In this document: positions 1-8,455 of the stretch, piece by piece
Layout of the letters: every line of letters begins with the position of its first letter
Position numbering within the stretch: position 1 is the first letter of the stretch
Source of the DNA: an uncultured Prevotellaceae bacterium
GTDB taxonomy: Bacteria > Bacteroidota > Bacteroidia > Bacteroidales > UBA3663
Length of the DNA stretch: 64,000 bases
Reading direction: 5' to 3'
Assembly (NCBI GenBank): GCA_900319235.1
Contig: ONNR01000007.1
Location: 1-64,000, forward strand
Notes under the pieces: model-generated
What the model was told of the DNA's origin: nothing
What the model saw: the letters and a program-made list of their open reading frames with translations, nothing else
Databases searched by the model: none
Translations under genes and position numbers: made by a program

Positions 1-1
1 T

Positions 2-277
2 GTGCTTCGCATCGAGGCCTTTGCCGAACCGATGTTCGCTGCATCCATCGTTTGCTACGGTATCTTTGTAGGAGCTGGTGACACGAAGGTGCCTTGTGCA
101 ATGAACTTGGGATCCATCTGGATTGTTCGTATCACCTTGGCTGCCTTGCTCGCCGGAACCTATGGCTTGACCGGTGTTTGGATTGCCATGGCTATCGAAC
201 TTACCTTCCGCGGCATCATTTTCCTGGTGCGTCTGCGTGGCAACGCCTGGCTCAACAAGTTTGACAAAATACGCTAG
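2..277 (+). CDS. MATE family efflux transporter, C-terminal part (5' end outside window)
   Basis: This is the last 91 codons of a gene that begins before the window, so the true start is not visible. MATE transporters are 12-helix inner-membrane antiporters that export drugs or metabolites using Na+ or H+. The visible part has the hydrophobic helices expected of the C-terminal half, with the segments GAGDTKVPCAMN and YGLTGVWIAMAIE, which match the conserved loop and helix of late MATE repeats. It ends in a short basic tail (LNKFDKIR). The substrate cannot be told from this fragment. A 9-bp repeat tract and a bidirectional hairpin terminator follow directly. Confidence 0.75.
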   Translation: MLRIEAFAEPMFAASIVCYGIFVGAGDTKVPCAMNLGSIWIVRITLAALLAGTYGLTGVWIAMAIELTFRGIIFLVRLRGNAWLNKFDKIR

Positions 278-297
278 GGGAGCAGATATCCGATTGC

Positions 298-368
298 TCG
301 GAATCATCGGAGTACTCCGATTACTCTGAATACTCCGATTACTCCGAACCCTCAGACTACTCCGATTA
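298..368. repeat. 9-bp tandem repeat tract, pattern TCN-GAN-TAN (copy 1 of 3)
   Basis: About eight units of a 9-bp motif such as TCCGATTAC or TCGGAGTAC lie between the MATE stop codon and its terminator. The fixed dinucleotides are TC, GA and TA, and every third base varies. The same repeat recurs at 38577-38657 and 41953-42018. No function is known to me. Confidence 0.8.
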
Positions 369-371
369 CAG

Positions 372-411
372 AAAAAAAAGGGGGGATCGTCTCGATCCGC
401 CCTTTTTCTAT
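372..411. terminator. bidirectional intrinsic terminator
   Basis: GGGGGGATCG pairs with CGATCCGCCC around a 3-base loop, with an A-run on the left and a T-run on the right, so it can work for both strands. On + it would end the MATE transcript. On - it would end the possible small transcript that starts near 543. Confidence 0.75.
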
Positions 412-543
412 TCGGGTTCTTGACCCGACTAACATAATTTAATTGTTTAATTCATGTTTTTCACTTGCTTTGCAGCAGCATTAGACATAGGTCTTTTCAG
501 GTTGTGTTATTTAAGGTATTGTGCTATGGTTATGTTCTTTAAG
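372..543 (-). ncRNA. candidate small RNA, about 170 nt
   Basis: A good leftward promoter (550-581) and a strong terminator (372-411) bracket about 170 nt that contain no known gene. The only open frame is a 13-codon ORF at 447-488 (MSNAAAKQVKNMN). The region also contains a small hairpin at 413-428 (CGGGT/ACCCG). It could be a regulatory RNA, a 6S-like RNA or a tiny peptide gene. The boundaries are inferred from the promoter and terminator only. Confidence 0.4.
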
Positions 544-549
544 GTGCTG

Positions 550-581
550 CAAAGATAGGGGCTTTTTTCGATTGCTCCAAA
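550..581 (-). promoter_or_regulatory. Bacteroidetes-type promoter facing left
   Basis: Read on the - strand this is TTTG, 20 bases, TATCTTTG, which matches the Bacteroides sigma-ABfr consensus TTTG-N19-21-TAnnTTTG. No annotated gene lies directly downstream of it; see the candidate small RNA at 372-543. Confidence 0.55.
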
Positions 582-663
582 TTTTTTTATATGTTTAAAA
601 ACACAGAAAACGATTGCACGTACAAAAAAAGTGTAATTTTTCACATTTTCTTGGTCCCAAATC

Positions 664-694
664 TTGTTTTTTTAGTCTTTTCTCCCTATATTTG
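664..694 (+). promoter_or_regulatory. promoter of the DUF4062-like/TPR gene
   Basis: TTG at 664-666 and TATATTTG at 687-694 are 20 bp apart, which is the Bacteroidetes -33/-7 arrangement. The ATG at 740 leaves a leader of about 40 nt. Confidence 0.6.
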
Positions 695-739
695 CACCGT
701 TAAAAGTAATATCCAATCATTAACAATAATTTTTATACT

Positions 740-1450
740 ATGGCAAAATCATTAATTGATCAGAGCGAGATTCGCGTAGTTATCACTCCAACCGACTCTG
801 GTGATGTACAGGCTGAGCGTGATTACCTCAGGGAGTATGTCTTCCCACACCTTTCGCATCTTGGCGAGGAGCGTGACATCATCATTAATTTCCTTTGGAC
901 TGCACCTCTGTTTGTACAGGACGTTCACAAGTTCCTCGTAAGCTATACGGTGGTTGACAATCCCCACAAGTATGCATTCATCCTCAACACTTCGGGCAAC
1001 GCCAACAAGGAGCGTCACTTCGTCGATGGCGTAGCTACCTACGAATACAACTCAAAGGAAGAGTTGGGCCGCCTCTTTGAGAAAGGTCTGAGTCGCATCC
1101 TCGACAAGCTGTTCCCAAGCACTTCGGCTATCGACCTCGTAAAGAACCTGCGTCGTGTGGCCCGCATCTATCAGGAGATGGGTCAGCTTCAGGATGCGCT
1201 CGATATGCAGTCACGTGTATTCAAGGTTCTCGACAAGGAGTATGGTGAGAAGAACACCGACACCATCGAAACCCTTTATACTTGCGGTTGGCTCAACTAC
1301 AAGCTCGGCAATTACGAACAGGCTCTCAAGCAGCTTAAGAAGTCGTACGAGAACGCTAAGGATGTCTATGGTGACACCGACCAGCGTACCACCGACCAGC
1401 TTGGCATCATCCGTATGGTTGAAGCTGCTGCCAAGCACCATAAGAAATAA
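740..1450 (+). CDS. DUF4062-like N-terminal domain plus TPR repeats, cytoplasmic protein of unknown function
   Basis: This 236-residue protein has no signal peptide or membrane segment. Residues 10-45 (RVVITPTDSGDVQAERDYLR) resemble the start of DUF4062, a TIR/Rossmann-like domain usually found at the N-terminus of large signalling or STAND-type proteins, where it reads 'S-T-x-D-x-x-x-E-R-D'. Residues about 140-230 form roughly two tetratricopeptide repeats (IYQEMGQLQDALDMQSRVFK, CGWLNYKLGNYEQALKQLKK) of the kinesin-light-chain/NB-ARC style. The gene stands alone between its own promoter and terminator. A protein this short with both parts is unusual: it may be a stripped-down signalling adaptor. 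The function is unknown, and the DUF4062 link is a motif-level inference. Confidence 0.6.
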   Translation: MAKSLIDQSEIRVVITPTDSGDVQAERDYLREYVFPHLSHLGEERDIIINFLWTAPLFVQDVHKFLVSYTVVDNPHKYAFILNTSGNANKERHFVDGVATYEYNSKEELGRLFEKGLSRILDKLFPSTSAIDLVKNLRRVARIYQEMGQLQDALDMQSRVFKVLDKEYGEKNTDTIETLYTCGWLNYKLGNYEQALKQLKKSYENAKDVYGDTDQRTTDQLGIIRMVEAAAKHHKK

Positions 1451-1462
1451 TTCATTCCTGAT

Positions 1463-1500
1463 AAAAAAAGGCTCGCGATGAAAATCGCGAGCCTTTTTTT
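1463..1500. terminator. bidirectional intrinsic terminator
   Basis: GGCTCGCGAT pairs with ATCGCGAGCC and is flanked by seven A on one side and seven T on the other. It separates the convergent TPR gene (+) and the M16 peptidase gene (-). Confidence 0.85.
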
Positions 1501-1503
1501 CAA

Positions 1504-4446
1504 TCAATATCCGAAGATATCGTCGGTCTTTACATTCTTGATGGGACCCATTTCCTTCAGGCATTTCTGGTTGATCTGACGTGGGTCTCCCAGCACGCAG
1601 ATGCTGTAGTGATGACCCTTGACCCATTGATGCTGGAACTTGACGACGTCCTGTAAGGTGAGGTTCTGCACGCCTTCATAGAGTGTCTTGTTGGGGTCTT
1701 CGCTGAGGCCGAATTCAGCCACGCGGTCGATGTAGGTCCACAGCACGTCAGCACGTGTGGTGCGCTCGGTGCGCAGACGGCTGATCAGCGCATTCTTGGC
1801 ATTCTGGAATGCAGCCTCCGACTCGGGCATTTCCTCAATGATTTCGTTGAAGTGACTCAGTGCCTCGGGCAGTTTGTCGTTCTGTGTGATGATGTGAGCC
1901 TGCATGTTGTAGGTCTGTTCTTGGCTGCTGGGACGAATGAAGTTCGCCCAGGCGTTGTAGGCAAGACCGCGTGTCTCACGCATCTCCTGGAAGACGATGG
2001 CGTTCATCGAACCGCCGAAGTACTCGTTGTAGAGGTTGCGGACGGGCTCCAAGGTGGTGTCATAGGTATTGCCGAGGTTGCAAACCTGACGGAGATAGGT
2101 GTTGTTGGCGATGTAGGGGGCCACATAGACCACGTTGGTTTCGGTAGGCAGCATCTGGTAGCTCTTGTTGGCAGGGCAGTCCTTCAGCTCGGCAGCCACC
2201 TTGTGGTATTCGCCGATGAGGCGGCTTACTTCACTGGCAGAAGTTGGGCCATAATATACCACGCGGTGCTTGAGGTTCTGCAGTTCGTGGATGCAGTCGG
2301 TGAGGTTCTGGGCCTTGAGTGCAAGCAGCTCGGCAGTGGTCAGCGTATGAGCTTTGACATATTCGGGACCATAGCTGGCATAGGTGATGAGCTGGCTATT
2401 GTTGGCGCCTTGCGAGAGCTTGTTGTCGGCTCTTGCCTTGAGCAGTGCCTGCTGGAAGACGGGGAACATCTGGTCGTTGGGCTGAGCATCGGTCAGCACT
2501 TTGTCCAGAAGCTTGATGGCAGCTTCGAGATTCTCGTTCAGACCTTCCACAACGGCATAGAAACGGCGGTTGCTGCTGCCCAGGTGGAAGGTGCAGCCGA
2601 GAGCATAGAATGCCTTCTGCAGTTGCTCGGGCGTCATATCGGAGGTGCCGATGTAGTTCGAATATTCGCCTACGAGAGGAAGCACCTTGTCGGCATCTGC
2701 GCCCATTTCATAGACGTAATCGAGTTCGAAGAGCTGATTTGTCTCGTTCAACTTGCTTAGTAAGGTCAGGCCGTTGGGAGTCTGAGATGTTTCGACCTCC
2801 TTCGAATAATCTACGAAGACAGGCTCGATGGGTGCAGGTTCGTTGGCTGCAATGGCGCTTAGGTAGTCCGACTTGGCATCGCGGTTCGACTGCACAGGTG
2901 TAATCTCTGGCTTGTCGATGCGCTGGATGTTGGGGTCGGTGCCCTGCAGCTTGTTCACATAGACATAGTTCTTTGCGGTGAGATGACGCTGGGCAAATGC
3001 CATGATGTCCTGCTTGGTGATTTTGGCCTCGCGGTCGAGAGTATTGATGGCGTGCGACCACTCTTCGCCATTGATGAATGCGTCGACCATCTGCATGGCG
3101 CGGAAGTTGTTGTTCTCGAGGCCGCGCTGTTGGTTGAGCTTCTGTTCGGTGAGCACGGAAGTAAGGAGTTCGTCGTCAAACTCTCCTTGGGCAACCTTGG
3201 CAATTTCGTCGAGCATCAGCTGACGCACCTCGTCGAGACTTTGACCGGGCAGAGCCATACCGTAGGCCAGCATAATGGTGTAGTCGCGCATAGCTTCGGT
3301 CTCAACGCCTGCTGCCAGCACTTTCTGCTGCTGGTTGAGGTCGAGGTCGAAGAGGCCGGCAGTACCGTTGCTCAGAAGACCGCTGATGAGGTTCAGGGTG
3401 TCCATCTGGTTCGAGGCAGCACCTTCGAAGCGCCAGCCGAGCATCACGTTCTCGGCCTCCTGTCCCAGCACGTCCTTGCCGACAGGCTCGGTGATGGCGG
3501 GCTGAGGTGCGAAGGTCAGCTGGTCGGGGCTGTTGGCATATCCTTCCTTGGCATTCCAGTCGCCGAAGTACTTTTCGATGAGGTCCACCATGGCATTGGG
3601 CTCAAAGTCACCTGAAAGGCTGATGATGACATTACCCGGTACGTACCACTTGTTAAAGTAGTTCTGAATGTTAACGAGCGAAGGGTTCTTGAGGTGCTCT
3701 TGGGTACCGATGGTGGTCTGAGTGCCGTAGGGGTGGGTGGGGAAGAGCATAGCCGACAAGGTTTCGAATTCCTTCGACATGTCGCGTGTCATACTCATGT
3801 TCTTCTCCTCGTAGACGGCTTCGAGCTCGGTGTGGAAGAGACGGAACACGGGGTTCTTGAAACGCTCAGACTGGATTTTGGCCCAGTTCTCCACCTGGTT
3901 CGAAGGGATGTCCTCGGTATAGCAGGTCACGTCGTTCGATGTGAACGCATTCGAACCGTTGGCGCCGATCATGGCCATCATCTTGTCGTACTCGTTGGGG
4001 ATGGCATACTGCGAAGCTACACCCGAGATGGAGTCGATGACGTGGTAGGCTGCTTTGCGGGCAGCTGGGTCGGTGAGTGTGCGGTAGTTTTCAAAAAGAG
4101 TTGTGATGGTGTCAAGCAAGGGTTTCTCGGCCTCGTAGTTCTGAGTGCCGAACTGTGTAGTGCCCTTGAACATCAGATGTTCCAGATAATGTGCCAAGCC
4201 GGTAGTCTCGGCGGGATCGTTCTTCGAACCGGTGCGCACGGCGATGTAGGTCTGGATGCGTGGCTGTTCCTTGTTGACAGTCATCGACACTGTCAGTCCG
4301 TTCTTCAACTTGTAGGTCTGGACGTTCATAGGGTCGCCAGGCGTGGTCTCATAGCGGTAGCGGTTGTTACCGCTGCAAGCTGCCAGCAGAATGGTACTGC
4401 ATACGAGCATTGCGCTGGCTAAGATTTTAGTAATGCTTTTGTTCAT
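1504..4446 (-). CDS. M16 family zinc metallopeptidase, lipoprotein, double-length form
   Basis: This is an insulinase/pitrilysin-type protease of 980 residues. The signal peptide ends in a lipobox (LLAACSGN), so the protein is probably anchored in the outer or inner membrane and faces the periplasm. The N-terminal catalytic half carries the inverted zinc motif HYLEH (near residue 87) within AHYLEHLMFKGT. The distal half is a second M16 unit without that motif, which is the usual one-active, one-inactive arrangement. It lies 18 bp downstream of a shorter M16 gene on the same strand, so the two are probably one operon. Paired M16 genes can form heterodimers in some bacteria, but here the long protein already holds both halves. 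The substrate is unknown; periplasmic peptide degradation is likely. Confidence 0.9.
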   Translation of the reverse strand: MNKSITKILASAMLVCSTILLAACSGNNRYRYETTPGDPMNVQTYKLKNGLTVSMTVNKEQPRIQTYIAVRTGSKNDPAETTGLAHYLEHLMFKGTTQFGTQNYEAEKPLLDTITTLFENYRTLTDPAARKAAYHVIDSISGVASQYAIPNEYDKMMAMIGANGSNAFTSNDVTCYTEDIPSNQVENWAKIQSERFKNPVFRLFHTELEAVYEEKNMSMTRDMSKEFETLSAMLFPTHPYGTQTTIGTQEHLKNPSLVNIQNYFNKWYVPGNVIISLSGDFEPNAMVDLIEKYFGDWNAKEGYANSPDQLTFAPQPAITEPVGKDVLGQEAENVMLGWRFEGAASNQMDTLNLISGLLSNGTAGLFDLDLNQQQKVLAAGVETEAMRDYTIMLAYGMALPGQSLDEVRQLMLDEIAKVAQGEFDDELLTSVLTEQKLNQQRGLENNNFRAMQMVDAFINGEEWSHAINTLDREAKITKQDIMAFAQRHLTAKNYVYVNKLQGTDPNIQRIDKPEITPVQSNRDAKSDYLSAIAANEPAPIEPVFVDYSKEVETSQTPNGLTLLSKLNETNQLFELDYVYEMGADADKVLPLVGEYSNYIGTSDMTPEQLQKAFYALGCTFHLGSSNRRFYAVVEGLNENLEAAIKLLDKVLTDAQPNDQMFPVFQQALLKARADNKLSQGANNSQLITYASYGPEYVKAHTLTTAELLALKAQNLTDCIHELQNLKHRVVYYGPTSASEVSRLIGEYHKVAAELKDCPANKSYQMLPTETNVVYVAPYIANNTYLRQVCNLGNTYDTTLEPVRNLYNEYFGGSMNAIVFQEMRETRGLAYNAWANFIRPSSQEQTYNMQAHIITQNDKLPEALSHFNEIIEEMPESEAAFQNAKNALISRLRTERTTRADVLWTYIDRVAEFGLSEDPNKTLYEGVQNLTLQDVVKFQHQWVKGHHYSICVLGDPRQINQKCLKEMGPIKNVKTDDIFGY

Positions 4447-4464
4447 AAGATATATTTAAAGATG

Positions 4465-5763
4465 TTATTGGATAATCACGGTTTTCAAAAGGGCTTTGTC
4501 GAAAACTTCGCAAGCCACTTTGTTGATTAGTTCGGGAGTGACGCTGTTGATGCGATTGCAGGTTTGTTCGAGCGTCTCCACCTTGCCCAGTCTCAATAGG
4601 TTTTTGGCAAGGGCGATGGCGTTGTTCTCCATATTGGCCATGGCAACGCCCAGCTGTCCGCCCAGCTGTTTCTTTGCATTGCTGATCTGTCGAGGCGAAA
4701 GCAATTCGTCCTGGAATCGTTCGAGCTGCTTGTGACACAGTTTGAGGCAACGGTTCACGTCGTGGTGGTCACAACCGAAATAGATGCCCAGGTAACCGGC
4801 GTCGGTGTAGTTGTTGATATTGCTCTCAACGGTATATACCAGCCCCCGGTGTTCACGCAGTTCCAGTCCCAGGCGGCTGTTCATGCCCGGCCCTCCCAGA
4901 ATATTGCAGAGCAGGGCCAAAGCCGCTGCATATTCATGTCCGATGGGGTAGGTGGGAGCACCAAGCAGGACGTGGCTTTGATGGGTATCCTGATGGATGA
5001 TGATAGGCTGCGATGACGCTGCATTGCCACCAATAAGCGAGGAACGATAGCTGTTGACTTGGTCGCTGGTCGGCAATCCCTCTCTATTGGCATGGGGCAC
5101 TCGTGTGCAATGGAAATATTTTTCCACCAGTTTCACAATCTTGTCGAAGGGAGTGGCTCCTTGATGGAAAAAAATCATTCGGTCGGGCGTATAGTTCTCG
5201 TCGATGAAACGTATGCTCTTCTCATGGTCAAAGGTGCGCACGGTTTCCTCGTTGCCGAGAATATTATGTCCCAAGGCTTGCCAGGAAACGTTTGACGAAG
5301 AGGAAGAGAACAGTCGGTTTTCAAATTCGTCAAAAATCAGTTCTGTAGGCGTATCTCGATACGACATTATCTCGTCAATCACCACCTCGCGCTCCATTTC
5401 AAGCTCGTGTTGGGGCACTGTGGGATTGCAAATCAGGTCGCACAACAAGTTGCAGGCGCGATCGAAGTCCTTGTTCAGTCCGATGGTGTAGAACGTGGTC
5501 TCCTCTTTCGTCGTGAAAGCGTTCAGTTCTCCACCTACGCTCTCCATTCGGTTGTTGATGTGCCACGAGTCGCGAGTGGTTGTGCCTTTGAAGAGTACGT
5601 GCTCTACGAAATGAGCCATACCGTACATCTCGGGTCCGTTTTCGTCGCGTGTGCCGCAGTCAACCATGAAACCACAGTACATCACTGGACTGTCGGATGT
5701 GCGATGTACGATGCGCAGACCATTGTCGAGGGTAACGCTTTGGTATTGCGTATAATTTGTCAT
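4465..5763 (-). CDS. M16 family zinc metallopeptidase, single-length form
   Basis: This 432-residue protease has the zinc motif HFVEH near residue 51 (MAHFVEHVLFKGTT) and the downstream Glu-rich helix (ELNAFTTKEETTFY) that supplies the third ligand. It is close to the mitochondrial processing peptidase/PqqL/YmxG group. No signal peptide is visible, so it is probably cytoplasmic, unlike its lipoprotein neighbour. The C-terminal half (residues about 200-420) is the non-catalytic M16 domain. It is the first gene of a two-gene leftward operon and has its own -7 box TAAATTTG at 5794-5801. The substrate cannot be deduced. Confidence 0.9.
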   Translation of the reverse strand: MTNYTQYQSVTLDNGLRIVHRTSDSPVMYCGFMVDCGTRDENGPEMYGMAHFVEHVLFKGTTTRDSWHINNRMESVGGELNAFTTKEETTFYTIGLNKDFDRACNLLCDLICNPTVPQHELEMEREVVIDEIMSYRDTPTELIFDEFENRLFSSSSSNVSWQALGHNILGNEETVRTFDHEKSIRFIDENYTPDRMIFFHQGATPFDKIVKLVEKYFHCTRVPHANREGLPTSDQVNSYRSSLIGGNAASSQPIIIHQDTHQSHVLLGAPTYPIGHEYAAALALLCNILGGPGMNSRLGLELREHRGLVYTVESNINNYTDAGYLGIYFGCDHHDVNRCLKLCHKQLERFQDELLSPRQISNAKKQLGGQLGVAMANMENNAIALAKNLLRLGKVETLEQTCNRINSVTPELINKVACEVFDKALLKTVIIQ

Positions 5764-5793
5764 TCAATCTATCAATTCCGGTCTAAAACGGCG

Positions 5794-5801
5794 CAAATTT
5801 A
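5794..5801 (-). promoter_or_regulatory. -7 box of the M16 operon
   Basis: TAAATTTG on the - strand, about 30 bp before the start codon. No clear -33 box was identified. Confidence 0.45.
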
Positions 5802-5844
5802 CAAAAAACTTATCATAAAATGAACATCCTATTGATATTTTCCT

Positions 5845-5852
5845 TATTTTTG
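5845..5852 (+). promoter_or_regulatory. -7 box of tatA
   Basis: TATTTTTG on the + strand. It gives a leader of about 70 nt before the tatA start. Confidence 0.4.
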
Positions 5853-5927
5853 CAACGAAAACTGTGAGATTTGACAAATGTAAGTTGTATTTCTCACCTA
5901 ATTATTAATTGATTAATTATTTATAGT

Positions 5928-6155
5928 ATGTTGCTTCAACTTCCCCTTCTCGGCATCATCGGTATGCAGGAGATCCTTATCATCGCCATAGTAGTTCTCG
6001 TCCTCTTTGGGGGTAGAAAGATTCCTGAGCTGATGCGCGGTCTCGGCTCTGGCATCAAGAGTTTCAAGGAAGGCATGAAGGACGGCATGCCTGATGACGA
6101 CGATGCCAAGCAGGATGCCCAACAAAAGACCGAAAAAAAAGAGGAAGAGAAGTAA
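5928..6155 (+). CDS. tatA: Sec-independent protein translocase subunit TatA/E
   Basis: This 75-residue protein has the TatA layout: a short N-terminal hydrophobic helix (residues about 10-27), the hinge [10 protein letters not shown], an amphipathic helix ([14 protein letters not shown]), and a charged tail rich in Asp, Lys and Glu. TatA forms the pore-like assembly that moves folded twin-arginine substrates across the inner membrane together with TatC. No tatC is visible nearby, so the partner is encoded elsewhere. An inverted repeat (AGGAAGAGAAG and its complement, about 6143-6171) overlaps the stop codon and could protect the 3' end of the mRNA or weakly end it. Confidence 0.93.
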   Translation: MLLQLPLLGIIGMQEILIIAIVVLVLFGGRKIPELMRGLGSGIKSFKEGMKDGMPDDDDAKQDAQQKTEKKEEEK

Positions 6156-6223
6156 TCCCTTCTCTTCCTGGCATTCTCACACGGGAGTATCTTATCTTCG
6201 TAGTCATTATTAGTTGGTTTCAC

Positions 6224-8356
6224 CTATCTTCTTAAGAAAAGGTGACCGTCAGAAATGAGAGCTCCTTTATAGTTTTCATCGACGAGTCGGCCCATAAGGT
6301 CATATCGTCTACTGCCCTTGGAGGCATCGTTCGTAATATGTTCGATGTTGCCGGGGGCTATTATATGTTCCTTGAAGAATTGGTGGAACGAATTCCACCA
6401 AGTCCCCGCTGTAGCGTGTTTCATCAGCGCATTATAGACAATCTTCTTTTCGACCGATGCTGGCAGATTGTTGTAAGGCGCCATATTGGTGTGGGGAGGG
6501 CAGACATCATCTTGTAGGCCGATGCACTGATAGACAGGACAATCGATCATTGTGGCAAGGTTCTTGGTGTCGAAGTAGGAGAGAATCGTGAACATCTGTT
6601 CCTCGGACATGCCAAGTTGTTGGCGCGCCTGATTAGCTGGATAGGAGGGCCATGATGCCAGTTCGAAGTAGTCGGGGAAATCACCCAGGAACGGAATGGC
6701 AGGAGCTATCGCATTGATGCGGGTATTGGCCAAAGCTGCTGCAGCGATAGTCAATGCACCACCCTGGCTGGCACCTTCTGCAAAGATATTGTTTGAATCA
6801 ACTTTCTCCCGTCCTGCTACGAAGTCCACGGCACGCACGGCATCCATAAAAGCGCCACGATAATAGTAGTTATCCTTCGAATCGAAGCCATAGACGAACC
6901 AGTCGCCATAGTTATTGGTGTAAGGTGGACGATTGTTGATTAATTGTCCACGTGTCGAAAGCACAAGTTCGGCGTACATAGGGCTGTCATTGCCGTTCGG
7001 ACACCAAACGTCACCACCAGCATCATATCCTTGGTAGTAGATGATGCAGGGATAGGTCCCTTCTCCCGTAGGCTCGGCATAATAGCCGCGTGCGACGGCA
7101 GATGTGTCTCCCATGTCTTTCAATGAGTAAAATTCCAGCAGATAAACCTTGCGTTTGTCGGTGCTCTTTTGTGCTAACTCGGTGAGTTTGTAGCGCGGTT
7201 CTATCATTGTTAGTTCCGCCTTCGTGTCATTCCAGAATTGCTCGAAATCACTTCGCATGTCCGGCTCCGAGATGATTCGCTCTGGACTAACACTGATGTT
7301 GAACGATGCCGACTTCTTGCCGTTGCTGAATGGTTGGGATGTATAGACAGCATCTCCGTTGAGGGTTGGAGTAATGTTGTAGAATCCGGGTCCTGCCTCA
7401 AAGTCCAAAGTGATGCCTACCGATGCACCAGCATTTACCGTTTTGGTTTTGCTAACAGCCTTGTAGGATTCCATCTTGTCGGTCCTGATGGTGAGTTTCA
7501 CCATAGCCTCGACCTCGTGGTCGTAGGGATTGGTGACGTTGACGGTAATCGAAGGGTTGGTGCCATCAAAAAGCCATCCGTTGGTCACGGGCACCGAAGC
7601 TGTGAGTGTAATCAGGGTGCTAGGATCAACCACATCTACGTGCGTAAGTTTATAGCCAGTACCATTGATGATGATGCCACCCGACTGCATAACTGAGAGC
7701 AGAGTTTCGTCGATAGTATATTGATAGTAGTCACCGCTCATCGCGTAATAGTCGTAGCCGCTGATGGCGCCCCAACTTCCGTTGACGATGGTGTGCATGG
7801 CTCCAGGCTGCAAGTCTGTATAGTAGAGACGTAGCATCTCGCCAACCTTTGTTTTCCTGAAACTGCTCGCTGGTAATTGCAGGGCGACCCAGCCCGTCGT
7901 TGCGTCGGTTTCACCAATCCAGATGGCATTCTCATAGCCAGAACTGCCTGGTCCTTTGACTATCGACACGTCGTAGAGTGTAAAATCGGCACCTGTGACA
8001 ATCACGCCATTTTGCTGAATGGTGGAGAGAAAGTCCTTGGTGAATGTAAAGCTGACGGTAAGGGTATCGGTGGAATAGAGGTTGACATCATTGCCGAGCG
8101 CAATTGAACTTGCACCCGGTATCTCTGTCCAGTTCCCATCGCGCAAGGCTACTTGCGCCCAAGCTACGAAATCATTTGGCTTGAGGGTCAGTTCCATCCT
8201 GTCGGCCACTTCTGCAGTTCCGAATTTATCTGCACCGATGTTTAGTGAAGTGCCTTTGTTCCAATTGATGACGGTTTCGCCATTCCATACAGAATCCTGT
8301 GCCTGTATACCAAAGGTCAGCAAAAGGCAGCAACAAAAAAGTGAATAGCGTTTCAT
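6224..8356 (-). CDS. acetyl xylan esterase, CE7 family, with N-terminal beta-rich region and type IX-like C-terminus
   Basis: This 710-residue exported enzyme begins with a signal peptide ending near GIQAQD. Residues about 20-240 are two repeated beta-rich segments with similar wording (GETVINWNKG; IWIGETDATTGW), possibly binding modules. The C-terminal half (about 350-670) is an alpha/beta hydrolase of the acetyl xylan esterase/cephalosporin C deacetylase group. It has the nucleophile elbow GASQGG, the acidic residue in LQDDVCPP and a histidine near MKHATAG. Such enzymes remove acetyl groups from xylo-oligosaccharides. The last 30 residues (RRYDLMGRLVDENYKG...) resemble Prevotella C-terminal domains used for type IX secretion, so surface export is plausible. 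It is monocistronic; a dispersed GC-rich repeat lies just upstream of rnhB's end. Confidence 0.85.
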   Translation of the reverse strand: MKRYSLFCCCLLLTFGIQAQDSVWNGETVINWNKGTSLNIGADKFGTAEVADRMELTLKPNDFVAWAQVALRDGNWTEIPGASSIALGNDVNLYSTDTLTVSFTFTKDFLSTIQQNGVIVTGADFTLYDVSIVKGPGSSGYENAIWIGETDATTGWVALQLPASSFRKTKVGEMLRLYYTDLQPGAMHTIVNGSWGAISGYDYYAMSGDYYQYTIDETLLSVMQSGGIIINGTGYKLTHVDVVDPSTLITLTASVPVTNGWLFDGTNPSITVNVTNPYDHEVEAMVKLTIRTDKMESYKAVSKTKTVNAGASVGITLDFEAGPGFYNITPTLNGDAVYTSQPFSNGKKSASFNISVSPERIISEPDMRSDFEQFWNDTKAELTMIEPRYKLTELAQKSTDKRKVYLLEFYSLKDMGDTSAVARGYYAEPTGEGTYPCIIYYQGYDAGGDVWCPNGNDSPMYAELVLSTRGQLINNRPPYTNNYGDWFVYGFDSKDNYYYRGAFMDAVRAVDFVAGREKVDSNNIFAEGASQGGALTIAAAALANTRINAIAPAIPFLGDFPDYFELASWPSYPANQARQQLGMSEEQMFTILSYFDTKNLATMIDCPVYQCIGLQDDVCPPHTNMAPYNNLPASVEKKIVYNALMKHATAGTWWNSFHQFFKEHIIAPGNIEHITNDASKGSRRYDLMGRLVDENYKGALISDGHLFLRR

Positions 8357-8394
8357 AATTAATATATCTTTGAACTATTTAGAGTACTAGGTCC

Positions 8395-8455
8395 AAGATC
8401 CAAGTCCGAACAAGCTATTCTTCCCCCTAAGCAGGGGGAATGAGGGTGTCTGCCC
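8395..8455. repeat. dispersed palindromic repeat, CCCCCTaagcAGGGGG type
   Basis: The tract contains TTCCCCCTAAGCAGGGGGAA, a 20-bp inverted repeat, followed by a GAGGG-rich tail that overlaps the last codons of rnhB. Related tracts are at 33205-33245 (inside a permease gene) and 44305-44395. It looks like a REP-style intergenic element. Confidence 0.6.
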
